From NCBI GenBank assembly GCA_000242815.2, contig AHHB01000036.1:309479-373478 (forward strand): 64,000 bases of DNA, read 5' to 3'. Source of the DNA: Janthinobacterium lividum PAMC 25724 (GTDB lineage: Bacteria > Pseudomonadota > Gammaproteobacteria > Burkholderiales > Burkholderiaceae_D). The notes under the pieces are model-generated. The model had not been told where the DNA came from. It did not search any database and was given only the letters and a program-made list of their open reading frames with translations. This document shows positions 46,581 to 55,784 of this stretch, one piece after another. Numbering within the stretch: the first letter of the stretch is position 1; each line of letters begins with the position of its first letter. The position numbers and the translations under genes are program-made.

Positions 46581-48296
46581 ATGGTCAAGACACTACGACG
46601 CTGGCGCCCACCGTGGGTGCCATGGCTGGCTGGCGCTTGCGCTGGCGTGTTGTTCATTACGTGGAGCAACACGCCAGCAGCGCAAGAGCCTAAGGAACAC
46701 AGCGAACTCGACGCCACCGTCGTCGCGCCGTTCCGCGCCACGCGCATAGAAAGCGCCACGCAGGCACGTACATTTCTTATCCGCCTCGCCTATCCCGACG
46801 GGGGGCGCAGCCATGCAGTGCGCTGGACGCTGACACTGTCCGGCGCCAGCCCGCAAGGGGCCGTGCTGCGACGCTGGTCGGGCACGCAGCAGGTGGGCGC
46901 CGACAGCCAGAGCGTCACCGTACTCTGGGATGGCCGCGCCGACGCCGACGCCGACGCCAACGCCAATACCCGCGCACGGCGCGTGCTGGTGCCGGACGGC
47001 TTGTACGCGCTGCGCCTGCTGGCCGTAGCGGCTGCCGGTACGCCGCAGCAAGCGCAAGTGGAACAACAATGGCACATCCAGGTGCAGCGCGGGCGAGGTA
47101 AGGCAGCGCGCGTACCGGCCTTTCAGGCCGGCCTGCAACAACTGCCCAGCCTGGATGGCCAGATCGTCTATCGCATCGCCTACGCCAACTTGCACAGCCA
47201 GACGCGCCACAGCGACGGCGGCGCAGCGCTCGACGCCTGCCATGGCGCGCAAAAACCACAAACGGCGCCCTACGGCCCCACCGATGCCTATGCCTATGCG
47301 CATAAACACGGCCTGGATGCACTGCTGACATCCGAGCACAACCATATGTACGACGGCTCCGATGGAACGAATGCACGCGCCAAGCCTGCCGAAGCAAAAG
47401 CCCTATATCAGACGGGCCTGGCCGAAGCGGCCGCCTATACAAACGCCCACCCCGGCTTCCTGGCTCTGTACGGCATGGAATGGGGCGTCATCAACCAGGG
47501 TGGTCATGTGAATATCCTCAATAGCGAACAGTTGCTGGGCTGGGAAAGAAATGCCAGCGGTGAATTACTGGCTGACGTGGAAACGCCGAAGGGCGATTAC
47601 GCGGGCCTGTACGCGCTGATGCGCGAACGGGGCTGGCTTGGCCAGTTCAACCACCCCGCGCAAACGGGCCAGTTTCTCGTCAACGGCCAGCCGCTGGGCT
47701 ACACACCGGACGGCGATGTGGCCATGGTGCTGTGCGAGGTGATGAACAGCTCCGCCTTTTCCAGCAACGACGAGGAAACGGAGACGCGGCGCAGCAACTA
47801 CGAGGCAGGCTGCAACCGCGCCCTGGCCGCCGGCTACCATGTGGCCTTCAGCAGCAACCAGGATAACCACTGCGCCAACTGGGGCGCCGCCTACGGCAAC
47901 CGCACGGCTGTGCTGGTAGCCAGTGCGGCCGCCGGCACGCCCGTGACACGCGACAGTTTCCTTGCGGCGCTGCGCGCGAGACGGGTGTTTGCCACCATGG
48001 ACAAACATGCGCAACTGCTATTTACGGCCAATGGCCGGCTGATGGGCGAGCGTTTCGATAATCACGGCCCCTTGCACCTGGCCACCCATTTCAGCAACAG
48101 CGCCGGGCGGCAAGCGGCGGCCGTCGCCATTTTCCACGGTGTGCCGGGCGGCAACGGTTCCGTCACCCCAGTGTCGAGCCAGGCCAGCATCACCGTCACA
48201 CCGGCGCCCGGCCCGCATTTCTATTACGCGCGCTTAACGCAGGACGATGGCAAGCTCGTCTGGTCGGCACCCGTGTGGGTGATGCAGCTGCCGTAA
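46581..48296 (+). CDS. PHP-domain metallohydrolase, CehA/McbA-like, secreted or anchored
   Basis: A 571-residue protein with an N-terminal hydrophobic segment (residues about 14-30) and a C-terminal PHP-fold domain: NLHSQTRHSDGG (metal His), HGLDALLTSEHNH, YGMEWGVINQGGHVNIL, GQFNHPAQTG and FSSNQDNHCANWG. The CehA/McbA branch is annotated as metallohydrolase of carbamates and phosphoesters. A microsatellite-like (GACGCC)n gives ADADADANAN near residue 115-125. The frame is open further upstream, but the ATG at 46581 has GAGGCAACG before it. The substrate is unknown. Confidence 0.85.
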   Translation: MVKTLRRWRPPWVPWLAGACAGVLFITWSNTPAAQEPKEHSELDATVVAPFRATRIESATQARTFLIRLAYPDGGRSHAVRWTLTLSGASPQGAVLRRWSGTQQVGADSQSVTVLWDGRADADADANANTRARRVLVPDGLYALRLLAVAAAGTPQQAQVEQQWHIQVQRGRGKAARVPAFQAGLQQLPSLDGQIVYRIAYANLHSQTRHSDGGAALDACHGAQKPQTAPYGPTDAYAYAHKHGLDALLTSEHNHMYDGSDGTNARAKPAEAKALYQTGLAEAAAYTNAHPGFLALYGMEWGVINQGGHVNILNSEQLLGWERNASGELLADVETPKGDYAGLYALMRERGWLGQFNHPAQTGQFLVNGQPLGYTPDGDVAMVLCEVMNSSAFSSNDEETETRRSNYEAGCNRALAAGYHVAFSSNQDNHCANWGAAYGNRTAVLVASAAAGTPVTRDSFLAALRARRVFATMDKHAQLLFTANGRLMGERFDNHGPLHLATHFSNSAGRQAAAVAIFHGVPGGNGSVTPVSSQASITVTPAPGPHFYYARLTQDDGKLVWSAPVWVMQLP

Positions 48297-48485
48297 GCAA
48301 TGTCTGAGCGTGACGGCGCCGCAGATTCTACGGCGCCATGCAATTTTAGGAAATAATATTAGAAAAGCATGCTGTTTCTTGGCGTGCCACCGTTGGAGGC
48401 TGGTTCCCCGCATTAATCCATGGCAACATGGCTGCGCCGTCTTGAGAGCAAGACGGCGCAACCGAACACCGCCAAGGAACCGTCC

Positions 48486-50588
48486 ATGTCTTTTTATCGC
48501 ACTTTCGCCGGCAGCGTGCTGCTCGGCCTGGCTACAGCGGGCATCGCCCACGCGCAAGCACCCGCGCCCACGGCTCCGGCCGACCCCCATTTGTGGCTGG
48601 AAGAAGTCCTCGGCGACAAGCCGCTGGCCTGGGTCCAACAGCGCAACGCTGTCACCACCCAACAATTGCAAGCCCGTCCAGGCTTCCCGGCCCTGCAGGC
48701 GCGTCTGAAAACCATCCTCAATTCGAAGGAGCGCATTGCCTACGTCAGCAAGGAAGGCGCTTTTTACTATAATTTCTGGCGCGATGCCCAGCATGTGCGC
48801 GGCATCTGGCGTCGCACCACGCTGGCGCAGTACCAACTGGCGGAACCGGCCTGGGAAACCGTGATCGACCTCGACCAGCTGGCCGCCACCGAGCATGAAA
48901 ACTGGGTCTGGGCCGGCGCCTCCTGCCTGTATCCGAAAGCCGAGCGCTGCCTCATTTCCCTGTCGCGCGGCGGCGGCGACGCCCAGGTGGTGCGCGAATA
49001 CGACGTCGCCAAACGCGCCTTTGTCGAGGACGGCTTTAGCCTGCCCGAAGCAAAAGGCAGCGCCAGCTGGATCGACCACGATACCATCTTCGTGTCCACC
49101 GATTTTGGCCCCGGCACGATGACCAGCTCGGGCTACCCGCGCATCATCAAAGAATGGCAGCGCGGCACGCCGCTGGCGCAGGCGAAAACATTATACGAAG
49201 CCAAGGCCGACGACCTGAGCGCGGGCGCCTACAAAGACTTCACGCCCGGCCACGAACACCAGTTCATCGAGCGACAAATCGATTTCTACAGCGGCGAAAT
49301 GTTCCTGCGCGACGGCGCCGACTTGAAGAAAGTGCCGAAACCGGACGACGCCACGGCATCGACCGTGCGCGACCAATTGATCATCACCTTGCGCTCGGAC
49401 TGGAAAGTGAACGGCAAGACCTATGTGCAAGGCTCCTTGCTGGCGACCGATTTCAAGGCCTTCATGCTGGGCAAGCAAGAGATGGAAGTGCTGTACGCAC
49501 CGACCGCCACGTCTTCGCTGGACCATGTCACGCCAACGAAATCAGCCATCCTCGTGACGACCCTGGACAAGGTCAAGAACCGCCTGACGGAGCTGCGCCA
49601 TGTGAACGGCAAGTGGCAGCGCCGCGCCGTCGATGCGCCGAAACTGGGCACCCTGGCCGTCAGTGCGCTCGATCCGGTCGACTCGGACCAGTACTTCCTG
49701 ACGGTGACCGACTTCCTCAACCCCACCACCCTGCACCTGGCCACGTCGGGTAGCGACAACCGCACAAAAATCAAATCGCTGCCCGCCTACTACGACGGCG
49801 CGCCGTACAAGGTGGAGCAGTTCGAATCGACATCGAAGGATGGCACCAAGGTGCCGTATTTCGCCATCATGGGCAAGCAGACGAAATTCGATGGCCGCAA
49901 CCCTACCGTGCTGTATGGCTATGGCGGCTTTGAAGTATCGCTGAAACCAAGCTACAGCGGCACCACCGGCGTGGCGTGGCTGGAAAAGGGCGGCGTCTAC
50001 GTGCTGGCCAATATCCGCGGCGGCGGCGAATTCGGCCCCCGCTGGCACCAGGCGGCGCTGAAGGAAAACCGCCAGCGCGCGTATGACGATTTCATCTCGG
50101 TGGCGCAAGATCTGATCAAGCGCAAGATCACCAGCGCGCGCCACCTGGGCATCATGGGCGGCAGCAATGGCGGCCTGCTGACGGGCGCCGTGCTGGTACA
50201 GCGTCCCGATTTGTTCAACGCCGTCGTCAGCCAGGTACCGCTACTCGACATGCGCCGCTATAACAAGCTGTTGGCGGGCGCCTCGTGGATGGGAGAGTAC
50301 GGCGATCCGGACGTGCCGGAACAATGGGCTTACATCAGCAAGTACTCGCCGTACCAGAACGTCTTCAAGGATAAAAAGTATCCGCGCGTGCTGTTTACGA
50401 CCTCGACGCGCGACGACCGCGTCCACCCTGGCCATGCGCGCAAGATGGTGGCCAAGATGGAAGAGCAAGGCCACGACGTGCTGTACTGGGAAAACACGGA
50501 AGGCGGCCATGCGGGCGCCGCCAACAACGACCAGCAGGCGCTGATGTGGGCGCTGACCTATACCTTCCTGCTAGAGCAGCTGAAGTAA
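48486..50588 (+). CDS. Secreted prolyl oligopeptidase family peptidase (S9)
   Basis: A 700-residue serine peptidase with a signal peptide (cleavage near AHAQ), an N-terminal seven-bladed propeller and a C-terminal alpha/beta-hydrolase domain. The triad is visible: Ser560 in MGGSNGGLL, Asp about 643 in TSTRDDRVHP and His675 in EGGHAGA. It cleaves short peptides, usually after proline. AAGGAACCGTCC precedes the chosen ATG. A pair of REP-like palindromes follows it. Confidence 0.93.
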   Translation: MSFYRTFAGSVLLGLATAGIAHAQAPAPTAPADPHLWLEEVLGDKPLAWVQQRNAVTTQQLQARPGFPALQARLKTILNSKERIAYVSKEGAFYYNFWRDAQHVRGIWRRTTLAQYQLAEPAWETVIDLDQLAATEHENWVWAGASCLYPKAERCLISLSRGGGDAQVVREYDVAKRAFVEDGFSLPEAKGSASWIDHDTIFVSTDFGPGTMTSSGYPRIIKEWQRGTPLAQAKTLYEAKADDLSAGAYKDFTPGHEHQFIERQIDFYSGEMFLRDGADLKKVPKPDDATASTVRDQLIITLRSDWKVNGKTYVQGSLLATDFKAFMLGKQEMEVLYAPTATSSLDHVTPTKSAILVTTLDKVKNRLTELRHVNGKWQRRAVDAPKLGTLAVSALDPVDSDQYFLTVTDFLNPTTLHLATSGSDNRTKIKSLPAYYDGAPYKVEQFESTSKDGTKVPYFAIMGKQTKFDGRNPTVLYGYGGFEVSLKPSYSGTTGVAWLEKGGVYVLANIRGGGEFGPRWHQAALKENRQRAYDDFISVAQDLIKRKITSARHLGIMGGSNGGLLTGAVLVQRPDLFNAVVSQVPLLDMRRYNKLLAGASWMGEYGDPDVPEQWAYISKYSPYQNVFKDKKYPRVLFTTSTRDDRVHPGHARKMVAKMEEQGHDVLYWENTEGGHAGAANNDQQALMWALTYTFLLEQLK

Positions 50589-50597
50589 TGTGGTGGT

Positions 50598-50689
50598 GTC
50601 GGATTACGCGTTCCGGTAATCCGACCTACCGGGCTGTCGGTAGGCGTAGGTCGGCGTAGGTCGGCTTAGCCCAACGGGCGTAAGCCGAC
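50598..50689. repeat. Pair of REP-like palindromes
   Basis: Stem 1 is GTCGGATTAC / GTAATCCGAC (50598-50607 and 50616-50625). Stem 2 is GTCGGCTTA / TAAGCCGAC (50660-50668 and 50681-50689). Between them GTAGGTCGGC-like words repeat. This resembles bacterial REP sequences placed between convergent genes. Confidence 0.8.
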
Positions 50690-50719
50690 AACATTGTCGA
50701 CGCGGGCCGCAGACATTGC

Positions 50720-51343
50720 TTATTTCGACTGCGCACTGGGGCGCGCGGCGATGCGGTCGCGGTAAGCCTGCAGGTGCTCCAATCCCTCTGCGCCCGGACG
50801 GTACTTCATCAGGCCGCGCACAAATTCCAGCGTGCAAAAGGCCGTGATGTCGGCAATCGTATACCGGTCGCCAGCGATGTAGGGCTGCTTGGCCAGCAAC
50901 TGGTCCAGCCATTGCGCGGTCTCGCGCAGCTTGCCCGCCTGCGCCGCAGCGAAATCGGGCAACTGCGGGTTTTCCATCGCCACCAGGGCCGGATGGCCGT
51001 GGCGCGCCCAGTTGGCAGCGGCACTGAGCAAGTTCAGCTCCACGCGGCGGTCGGCCATTTCGATGAAGGCGCGCTCCTCGAAACCCTCGCCCATCAAGTT
51101 CGGCTGCGGCTGCAAGCCTTCCAGGTAGGTGCAGATGGCGCGCGCCTCGGTCAACACGCGCCCGTCCGCCAGTTCCAGCACGGGCACGCGGCCCAGCGGG
51201 TTTTTCGCCAGGAAGGCAGGGTCACGTTGCTGGCCCGCCATCAGGTCAAGCGCCACTTCCTCGATGCCGGTGATGCCTTTCTCGGCGATAAACATCGTGA
51301 CGCGGCGTGGATTGGGCGTGCGGGGGCTGATATACAGTTTCAT
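50720..51343 (-). CDS. Glutathione S-transferase family protein
   Basis: A 207-residue GST: N-terminal thioredoxin-like domain (YISPRTPNPRRVTMFIAEKG, NPLGRVPVLELADG) and a helical C-domain (YIAGDRYTIADITAFCTLEF). The glutathione-contacting ES motif reads TEARAICTYLE, with Ala for Ser. It conjugates or reduces electrophiles with glutathione; no substrate can be named. Convergent with the S9 peptidase. Confidence 0.92.
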   Translation of the reverse strand: MKLYISPRTPNPRRVTMFIAEKGITGIEEVALDLMAGQQRDPAFLAKNPLGRVPVLELADGRVLTEARAICTYLEGLQPQPNLMGEGFEERAFIEMADRRVELNLLSAAANWARHGHPALVAMENPQLPDFAAAQAGKLRETAQWLDQLLAKQPYIAGDRYTIADITAFCTLEFVRGLMKYRPGAEGLEHLQAYRDRIAARPSAQSK

Positions 51344-51586
51344 GCGCTTGATCTCGTCTGGTTGTGGTGGTGGTGGTGGACAATCGGGTGCGGCACTCGC
51401 CTGTGGCAGCGCGCCCCGCTGCCCATCATACCAGCGGCGGCACTGGTGCGTTGACTTTGCATCCGTTTCGCCTTAAATTGCCTACGGGAGCGCTGGCGTT
51501 CAGTTCCAGCGATGTCCCGCTACCGCCATCGACGCTCGCGGCCTACTCGGCTGACGGGCGTTTTACTCATGCACCAAGGGCATACC

Positions 51587-54292
51587 ATGCATCGCATACC
51601 AACACCGCGTTTCCGCCGCAGCCAACTGGCCGCAGCTGTCCTGGCACTGACTGCCATCACCGCCTTCAAGCCGGGCCACGCCGCCCCTGGCGTCAAGTAC
51701 GCCTCGGCCAGCCATGCCAACGCCACCACGACGCAGCTGCCACGCGGCGTCACGCCTTTGCACTATATGCTGTCGATCACGCCAGACGCTGCCGCCGCCA
51801 CCTTCAAGGGCGCAGCCGCCATCAAGGTAGCCGTCGACACGCCAACGACCAGCATCACCTTGAATGCCTTGAACCTGGCGTTTGCCAGCGCCGCCATCGA
51901 AGGCGCTGGCGGCAGCAAGCAGGTGACGCGCCAGATCGAGTTCGATGCCGACAAGCAGACGGCGACGCTGCACTTTGACCAGCCGCTGGCCAAGGGTGAG
52001 TACCAGTTGCGCATCGACTACAGTGGCAAGATCGGCACGCAGGCCACGGGCCTGTTCTCGCTCGACTACGACACACCGCAGGGGCGCCAGCGCGCGCTGT
52101 ACACGCAGTTCGAAAATTCGGATGCACGCAGCATGCTGCCGTCTTGGGATGAACCGGACTACAAGGCGACGTTCGCGCTGGACGTGATCGTGCCAAGCAA
52201 GCAGATGGCAGTCGGCAACATGCCCATTGCCAGCAGCGAAGAACTGGGTAATGGCATGAAGCACGTGCGCTTCGCCACCACGCCGCGCATGTCGACGTAT
52301 CTGCTGTTTTTCGGCCTGGGCGACTTCGAGCGGGCAACAAAGATGGCCGACGGCACGGAAGTAGGCGTCATCACCAAGAAAGGCGCGCTGGCGCAAAGCC
52401 GCTACGCACTCGACGAGTCAAGCGCCCTGCTGCGCGAATACAATGATTATTTCGGCGTGCGCTACCCGCTGCCCAAGCTCGACAACATCGCCGCGCCGGG
52501 CCGCAGCCAGTTCTTCGGCGCCATGGAAAACTGGGGCGCCGTCTTCACCTTCGAATACGCCCTGCTGCTCGATCCGACCATCTCGACCCAGACCGACAAG
52601 GAAAACATCTACACCACGCTATCGCATGAAATGGCGCACCAGTGGTTCGGTGATTTGGTCACCATGCGCTGGTGGGATGACCTGTGGCTCAACGAAGGGT
52701 TTGCGTCGTGGATGGAAAGCCGCACCACCGAGCGTCTGCACCCGGAGTGGAACACGGCCCTGTCCAACGTCGGCGGGCGTGAGTCTGCGATGAGCCAGGA
52801 CGCGCTGCGCACTACGCATCCAGTGGTGCAGCGCATCGCCACCGTGGAGCAAGCCAGCCAGGCCTTCGACGGCATCACCTATCAAAAGGGCGAAGCGGTG
52901 ATCCGCATGCTCGAAGCGTACGTCGGCGCCGACACCTGGCGCACGGCCGTACGCAACTACATGCGCAAGCATGCCTATGGCAATACGGTGTCGGACGACT
53001 TGTGGCGCGAAGTCGATGCTGCCGCCGGCAAGCCTGTCAGCGCCATCGCCCACGATTTCACCTTGCAACCGGGCGTGCCGATGATTACAGTGAGCGACGC
53101 CGTATGCAGCAAGGGCAGCACCCGCGTGACCCTGACGCAGAGCGAATTTTCCAAGGACCAGCCGGACAAGAAACCGCTGTCGTGGAAAGTGCCGGTGATC
53201 GCCTCGACGGTCGGCAACGGCAAGCCGGCGCGCGTACTGGTCAAGGATGGCAAGGCGATTTTGAACGTGCCCGGTTGCGGCGCCCTGCTGGTGAACGTGG
53301 GCCAGAGCGGCTACTACCGCACCGTCTACGCGCCCGCCGGCGCGCGCGCTCTGGCAGGCAGCTTTGCGCGCCTGGCGCCGATCGATCAACTGGGTTTGCT
53401 GGCCGATAGCCAGTCGCTGAGCATGGCGGGCTTGCAAGACCCGGCCGGTTTCCTGGAACTGCTGAAAGCGACGCCCCTGTCGGCCGATCCGCAGGTGCTG
53501 GGCCGGGTGGCCGCCTCGCTCAACAGTCTATATGAACAATATGCGGGTGACAGCGTGGACAGCAAAGCGCGCCAGAAGGCGTTCGGCCGCTTTGCCATGA
53601 CGCGTTTGACACCGATGATGACGCAGACGGGCTGGGAAGCGCGCGCGGGCGAAGCGTCCAGCGTGGCGACCCTGCGCGGACGCCTCATTTCCATCCTCGG
53701 CGACATGGGTGAGCCGGGCGTACTGCAAGAGGCGCGCCGCCGCTACGCAGCCAGCCTGCACGATCCCGCCGCCATGCCCGCAGCCCTGCGCAGCAGCATC
53801 CTGGGCGTGGTGGCGCAGCATGCCGATGCGGCCACCTGGGAACAGCTGCACGCCAAGGCACAGCAGGAAAAAACGCCGCTAGTGAAGAACCAGTTGTACG
53901 ACTTGCTGGCCGCCAGCGATGATGCCGCTCTGGCACAACGGGCGCTAACGCTGGCGCTGACGGAAGAGCCGGGCGTGACCAACAGCGCAGCCATGATCTC
54001 GCGCGTTTCGCGCACGCATCCTGAGCTGGCATTCGACTTCGCGCTGGCGCACCTGGAACAAGTCAATGCGCGCATCGACGCCAGCTCGCGCAGCCGCTAC
54101 GTCCCGCGCCTGGCCGCCGCTTCGGCGCAGCCGGACATGATCGCCAAGCTCGAAGCGTACGCGCAAGCGCACCTGCCGGCCGGTGCGCGCGGCGACGCCG
54201 ACAGCTCCGTCGCTGGCATCAAGTACCGCATCAAACTGCGTGCCGAACGGCTGCCGGCCATCGATGCATGGCTGGCGAAGCAGGCGGGCTGA
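51587..54292 (+). CDS. Secreted M1-family aminopeptidase
   Basis: A 901-residue zinc aminopeptidase. It has a signal-like N-terminus (cleavage near GHA-APG), the substrate-binding GAMENWG near residue 330 and the zinc motif HEMAHQWFGDLV with the distant Glu in NEGFASW, followed by an ERAP1-like C-terminal helical domain. It trims N-terminal amino acids from peptides. The ATG at 51587 has AAGGG upstream; earlier ATGs are possible. With the S9 peptidase it makes a peptide-scavenging pair. Confidence 0.93.
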   Translation: MHRIPTPRFRRSQLAAAVLALTAITAFKPGHAAPGVKYASASHANATTTQLPRGVTPLHYMLSITPDAAAATFKGAAAIKVAVDTPTTSITLNALNLAFASAAIEGAGGSKQVTRQIEFDADKQTATLHFDQPLAKGEYQLRIDYSGKIGTQATGLFSLDYDTPQGRQRALYTQFENSDARSMLPSWDEPDYKATFALDVIVPSKQMAVGNMPIASSEELGNGMKHVRFATTPRMSTYLLFFGLGDFERATKMADGTEVGVITKKGALAQSRYALDESSALLREYNDYFGVRYPLPKLDNIAAPGRSQFFGAMENWGAVFTFEYALLLDPTISTQTDKENIYTTLSHEMAHQWFGDLVTMRWWDDLWLNEGFASWMESRTTERLHPEWNTALSNVGGRESAMSQDALRTTHPVVQRIATVEQASQAFDGITYQKGEAVIRMLEAYVGADTWRTAVRNYMRKHAYGNTVSDDLWREVDAAAGKPVSAIAHDFTLQPGVPMITVSDAVCSKGSTRVTLTQSEFSKDQPDKKPLSWKVPVIASTVGNGKPARVLVKDGKAILNVPGCGALLVNVGQSGYYRTVYAPAGARALAGSFARLAPIDQLGLLADSQSLSMAGLQDPAGFLELLKATPLSADPQVLGRVAASLNSLYEQYAGDSVDSKARQKAFGRFAMTRLTPMMTQTGWEARAGEASSVATLRGRLISILGDMGEPGVLQEARRRYAASLHDPAAMPAALRSSILGVVAQHADAATWEQLHAKAQQEKTPLVKNQLYDLLAASDDAALAQRALTLALTEEPGVTNSAAMISRVSRTHPELAFDFALAHLEQVNARIDASSRSRYVPRLAAASAQPDMIAKLEAYAQAHLPAGARGDADSSVAGIKYRIKLRAERLPAIDAWLAKQAG

Positions 54293-54298
54293 GTACAA

Positions 54299-54322
54299 TT
54301 GCCGGCGCGACGGCGCCGGCAA
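54299..54322 (+). terminator. Strong hairpin after the aminopeptidase gene, no T run
   Basis: TTGCCGGCGC and GCGCCGGCAA pair perfectly around a GACG loop seven bases after the stop codon. No T run follows, so it may stabilise the mRNA end rather than terminate. Confidence 0.5.
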
Positions 54323-54337
54323 GAAGAAAAAGCAGAC

Positions 54338-54373
54338 AAAAAAAACCGGCTTCGCACAGTGCGGTAGCCGGTT
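54338..54373 (-). terminator. Minus-strand intrinsic terminator without an upstream gene
   Basis: On the minus strand a stem ACCGGCT ... AGCCGGT with an inner CGCA/TGCG is followed by eight T. No minus-strand gene is seen upstream within 1 kb. Confidence 0.7.
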
Positions 54374-54766
54374 GAAACGCTGTTTCAGAGCGCAGGGATA
54401 AACTGGGGAAGCATAAAAAGCGACAGCAAAAGCGGAAATCGTGCCGGTCATTGAGGTGTCCGGCAACCCTGGGCCCGGGGTTTCCGTGCGCCATGACTCC
54501 ACTATGCCAGCCCTTGCCTGTAACAGGCTTAGAACTTCATTAAATCCCTGCACGATTGCTGCACGATTGCTGCTTTTCCCCTGCCACGCCCTGCGATCAT
54601 TGCTGTAAAACAAGTTTCACGTATCTGGTGCCGATGCTTGAGCTCACCGGCTAAGCTGTTGAGTCATGCCTGCATCCTATCGCTCCCGGAGCGTAGTGAT
54701 TTGCGCAACACATGCCGTATGCCAACAACAGCATCATAGCAGCGCTATATGACCGCCCTATGACCG

Positions 54767-54924
54767 TAATGGCGTTCAGTTAGTGTGTTAGTGATGCTAT
54801 TTTTAGCCCAAGAACCAGGACAGGGGTCGGACCCTGAGGGTCCGACCCCAGCTCTTTGCCTCTGGGGTTAGCGAATTTACTGGCGCTCATAAATCACGCC
54901 AAAATCCTTAACTGAACGGCATTA
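54767..54924. mobile_element. MITE-like 158-bp element with terminal inverted repeats and 12-bp target duplication
   Basis: The ends TAATGGCGTTCAGTTA and TAACTGAACGGCATTA are inverted repeats matching at 15 of 16 positions. The perfect 12-base direct repeat GCCCTATGACCG flanks both sides (54755-54766 and 54925-54936), as expected of target-site duplication. The inside has no ORF but carries a GGGGTCGGACC-type palindrome. The long duplication suggests mobilisation by an IS4-like transposase; that is inference. Confidence 0.8.
54823..54849. repeat. GGGGTC-type palindrome inside the MITE-like element
   Basis: GGGGTCGGACCCT and AGGGTCCGACCCC form a perfect 13-bp stem around one base. The same type of core, GGGGTCAGATT, makes the tRNA terminator at 15212-15244. 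Confidence 0.75.
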
Positions 54925-54989
54925 GCCCTATGACCGCCTTATGACGTAGCGCTAACATTACACGCGCGCCGGCGCGCCGATCGCGTACT

Positions 54990-55784
54990 ATGACTGCATC
55001 ACCGTCACCCCTACAGCCCATGCCCAGCCAGAACTATCGCCAGCCGTGCACTATCGGCACCGTTTGTTTGCTTGCCTGCGTCGTGCTGGCGGCGTGCACA
55101 CCGTTGCCGCCCGCTCCCGTCCAGACGCCGGCCCATACACCTGGGCCAGCCGCCCTTGCTGCCACACCCGCGCCAGCGCCCGCGTGGCAACAGCAAGAAA
55201 AAGGGGTCTTGCACATCGTTCCACAGCAATCCCTGCTGACCATCACCGTGCGGCGCGGCGGCGCGCTGGCCCGGCTCGGGCATGACCATGTGATCGCCAG
55301 CCGCAATCTGCAAGGCGTGGTGGCGCCGGCGCTGGGACGCGCGCAATTCCAGTTCCGGCTCGACGAGATGAGTGTGGATGAAGAGGGCTTGCGCCAGGCG
55401 GCAGGCCTGACGACGACGCCGTCAGCGGACGCCATCGCCGGCACGCGCCACAACATGCTGGTGCGCGTGCTGGAGGCCGAGCGTTATCCGTGGGTGCGTA
55501 TCGAGGCGCGCCGCACGGACGACAAAGAGACGCTCGAAGCAGACATCACTGTGCATGGCGTGACGCGCACGGTGCAGTTGCCCGTACGCATAGAAGAAGC
55601 GGCCGATGGTCGCGGCCTGCAGGCCAGCGGCAGCCTGCTGCTGAAACAAAGCGACTTCGGCATCGTGCCATTCGCCATCCTCGGCGGCGCCATGGCGGTG
55701 CAGGACCAGATGGAACTGGCGTTCCGCATTAGCGCCCGCCAGGAAGTCAGCGCGCCAGGATCAGGCGCAAGCCCAGGCCGATAA
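54990..55784 (+). CDS. YceI-family lipoprotein
   Basis: A 264-residue protein with a lipobox (VVLAACTPLP) after a hydrophobic signal, a Pro/Ala-rich linker (residues about 40-70), then a YceI beta-barrel domain (ARLGHDHVIASRNLQGVV, ITVHGVTRTVQLPVRIEEA, LLKQSDFGIVPFAILGGAMAVQDQMELAF). YceI proteins bind isoprenoid-like or fatty ligands in the periplasm. The gene overlaps the convergent LysE gene by 38 bases at its 3' end. Confidence 0.9.
   Translation: MTASPSPLQPMPSQNYRQPCTIGTVCLLACVVLAACTPLPPAPVQTPAHTPGPAALAATPAPAPAWQQQEKGVLHIVPQQSLLTITVRRGGALARLGHDHVIASRNLQGVVAPALGRAQFQFRLDEMSVDEEGLRQAAGLTTTPSADAIAGTRHNMLVRVLEAERYPWVRIEARRTDDKETLEADITVHGVTRTVQLPVRIEEAADGRGLQASGSLLLKQSDFGIVPFAILGGAMAVQDQMELAFRISARQEVSAPGSGASPGR

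Larger units (their letters stand above)
54293..54989. other. Long intergenic region with mobile-type element and hairpins
   Basis: 697 bases without a convincing protein gene. It holds a strong hairpin after the aminopeptidase stop (54299-54322), a minus-strand terminator (54338-54373), a tandem GCACGATTGCT repeat near 54550-54575, and a 158-bp inverted-repeat element (54767-54924). Confidence 0.7.

Noticed and set aside
54231..54494. Minus-strand ORF covering the orphan terminator
   Set aside because: It reads through a terminator hairpin and into the aminopeptidase 3' end; composition is shadow-like.
54990..55784. Possible fusion of YceI with the LysE gene
   Set aside because: The genes are on opposite strands and only overlap at their 3' ends by 38 bases.
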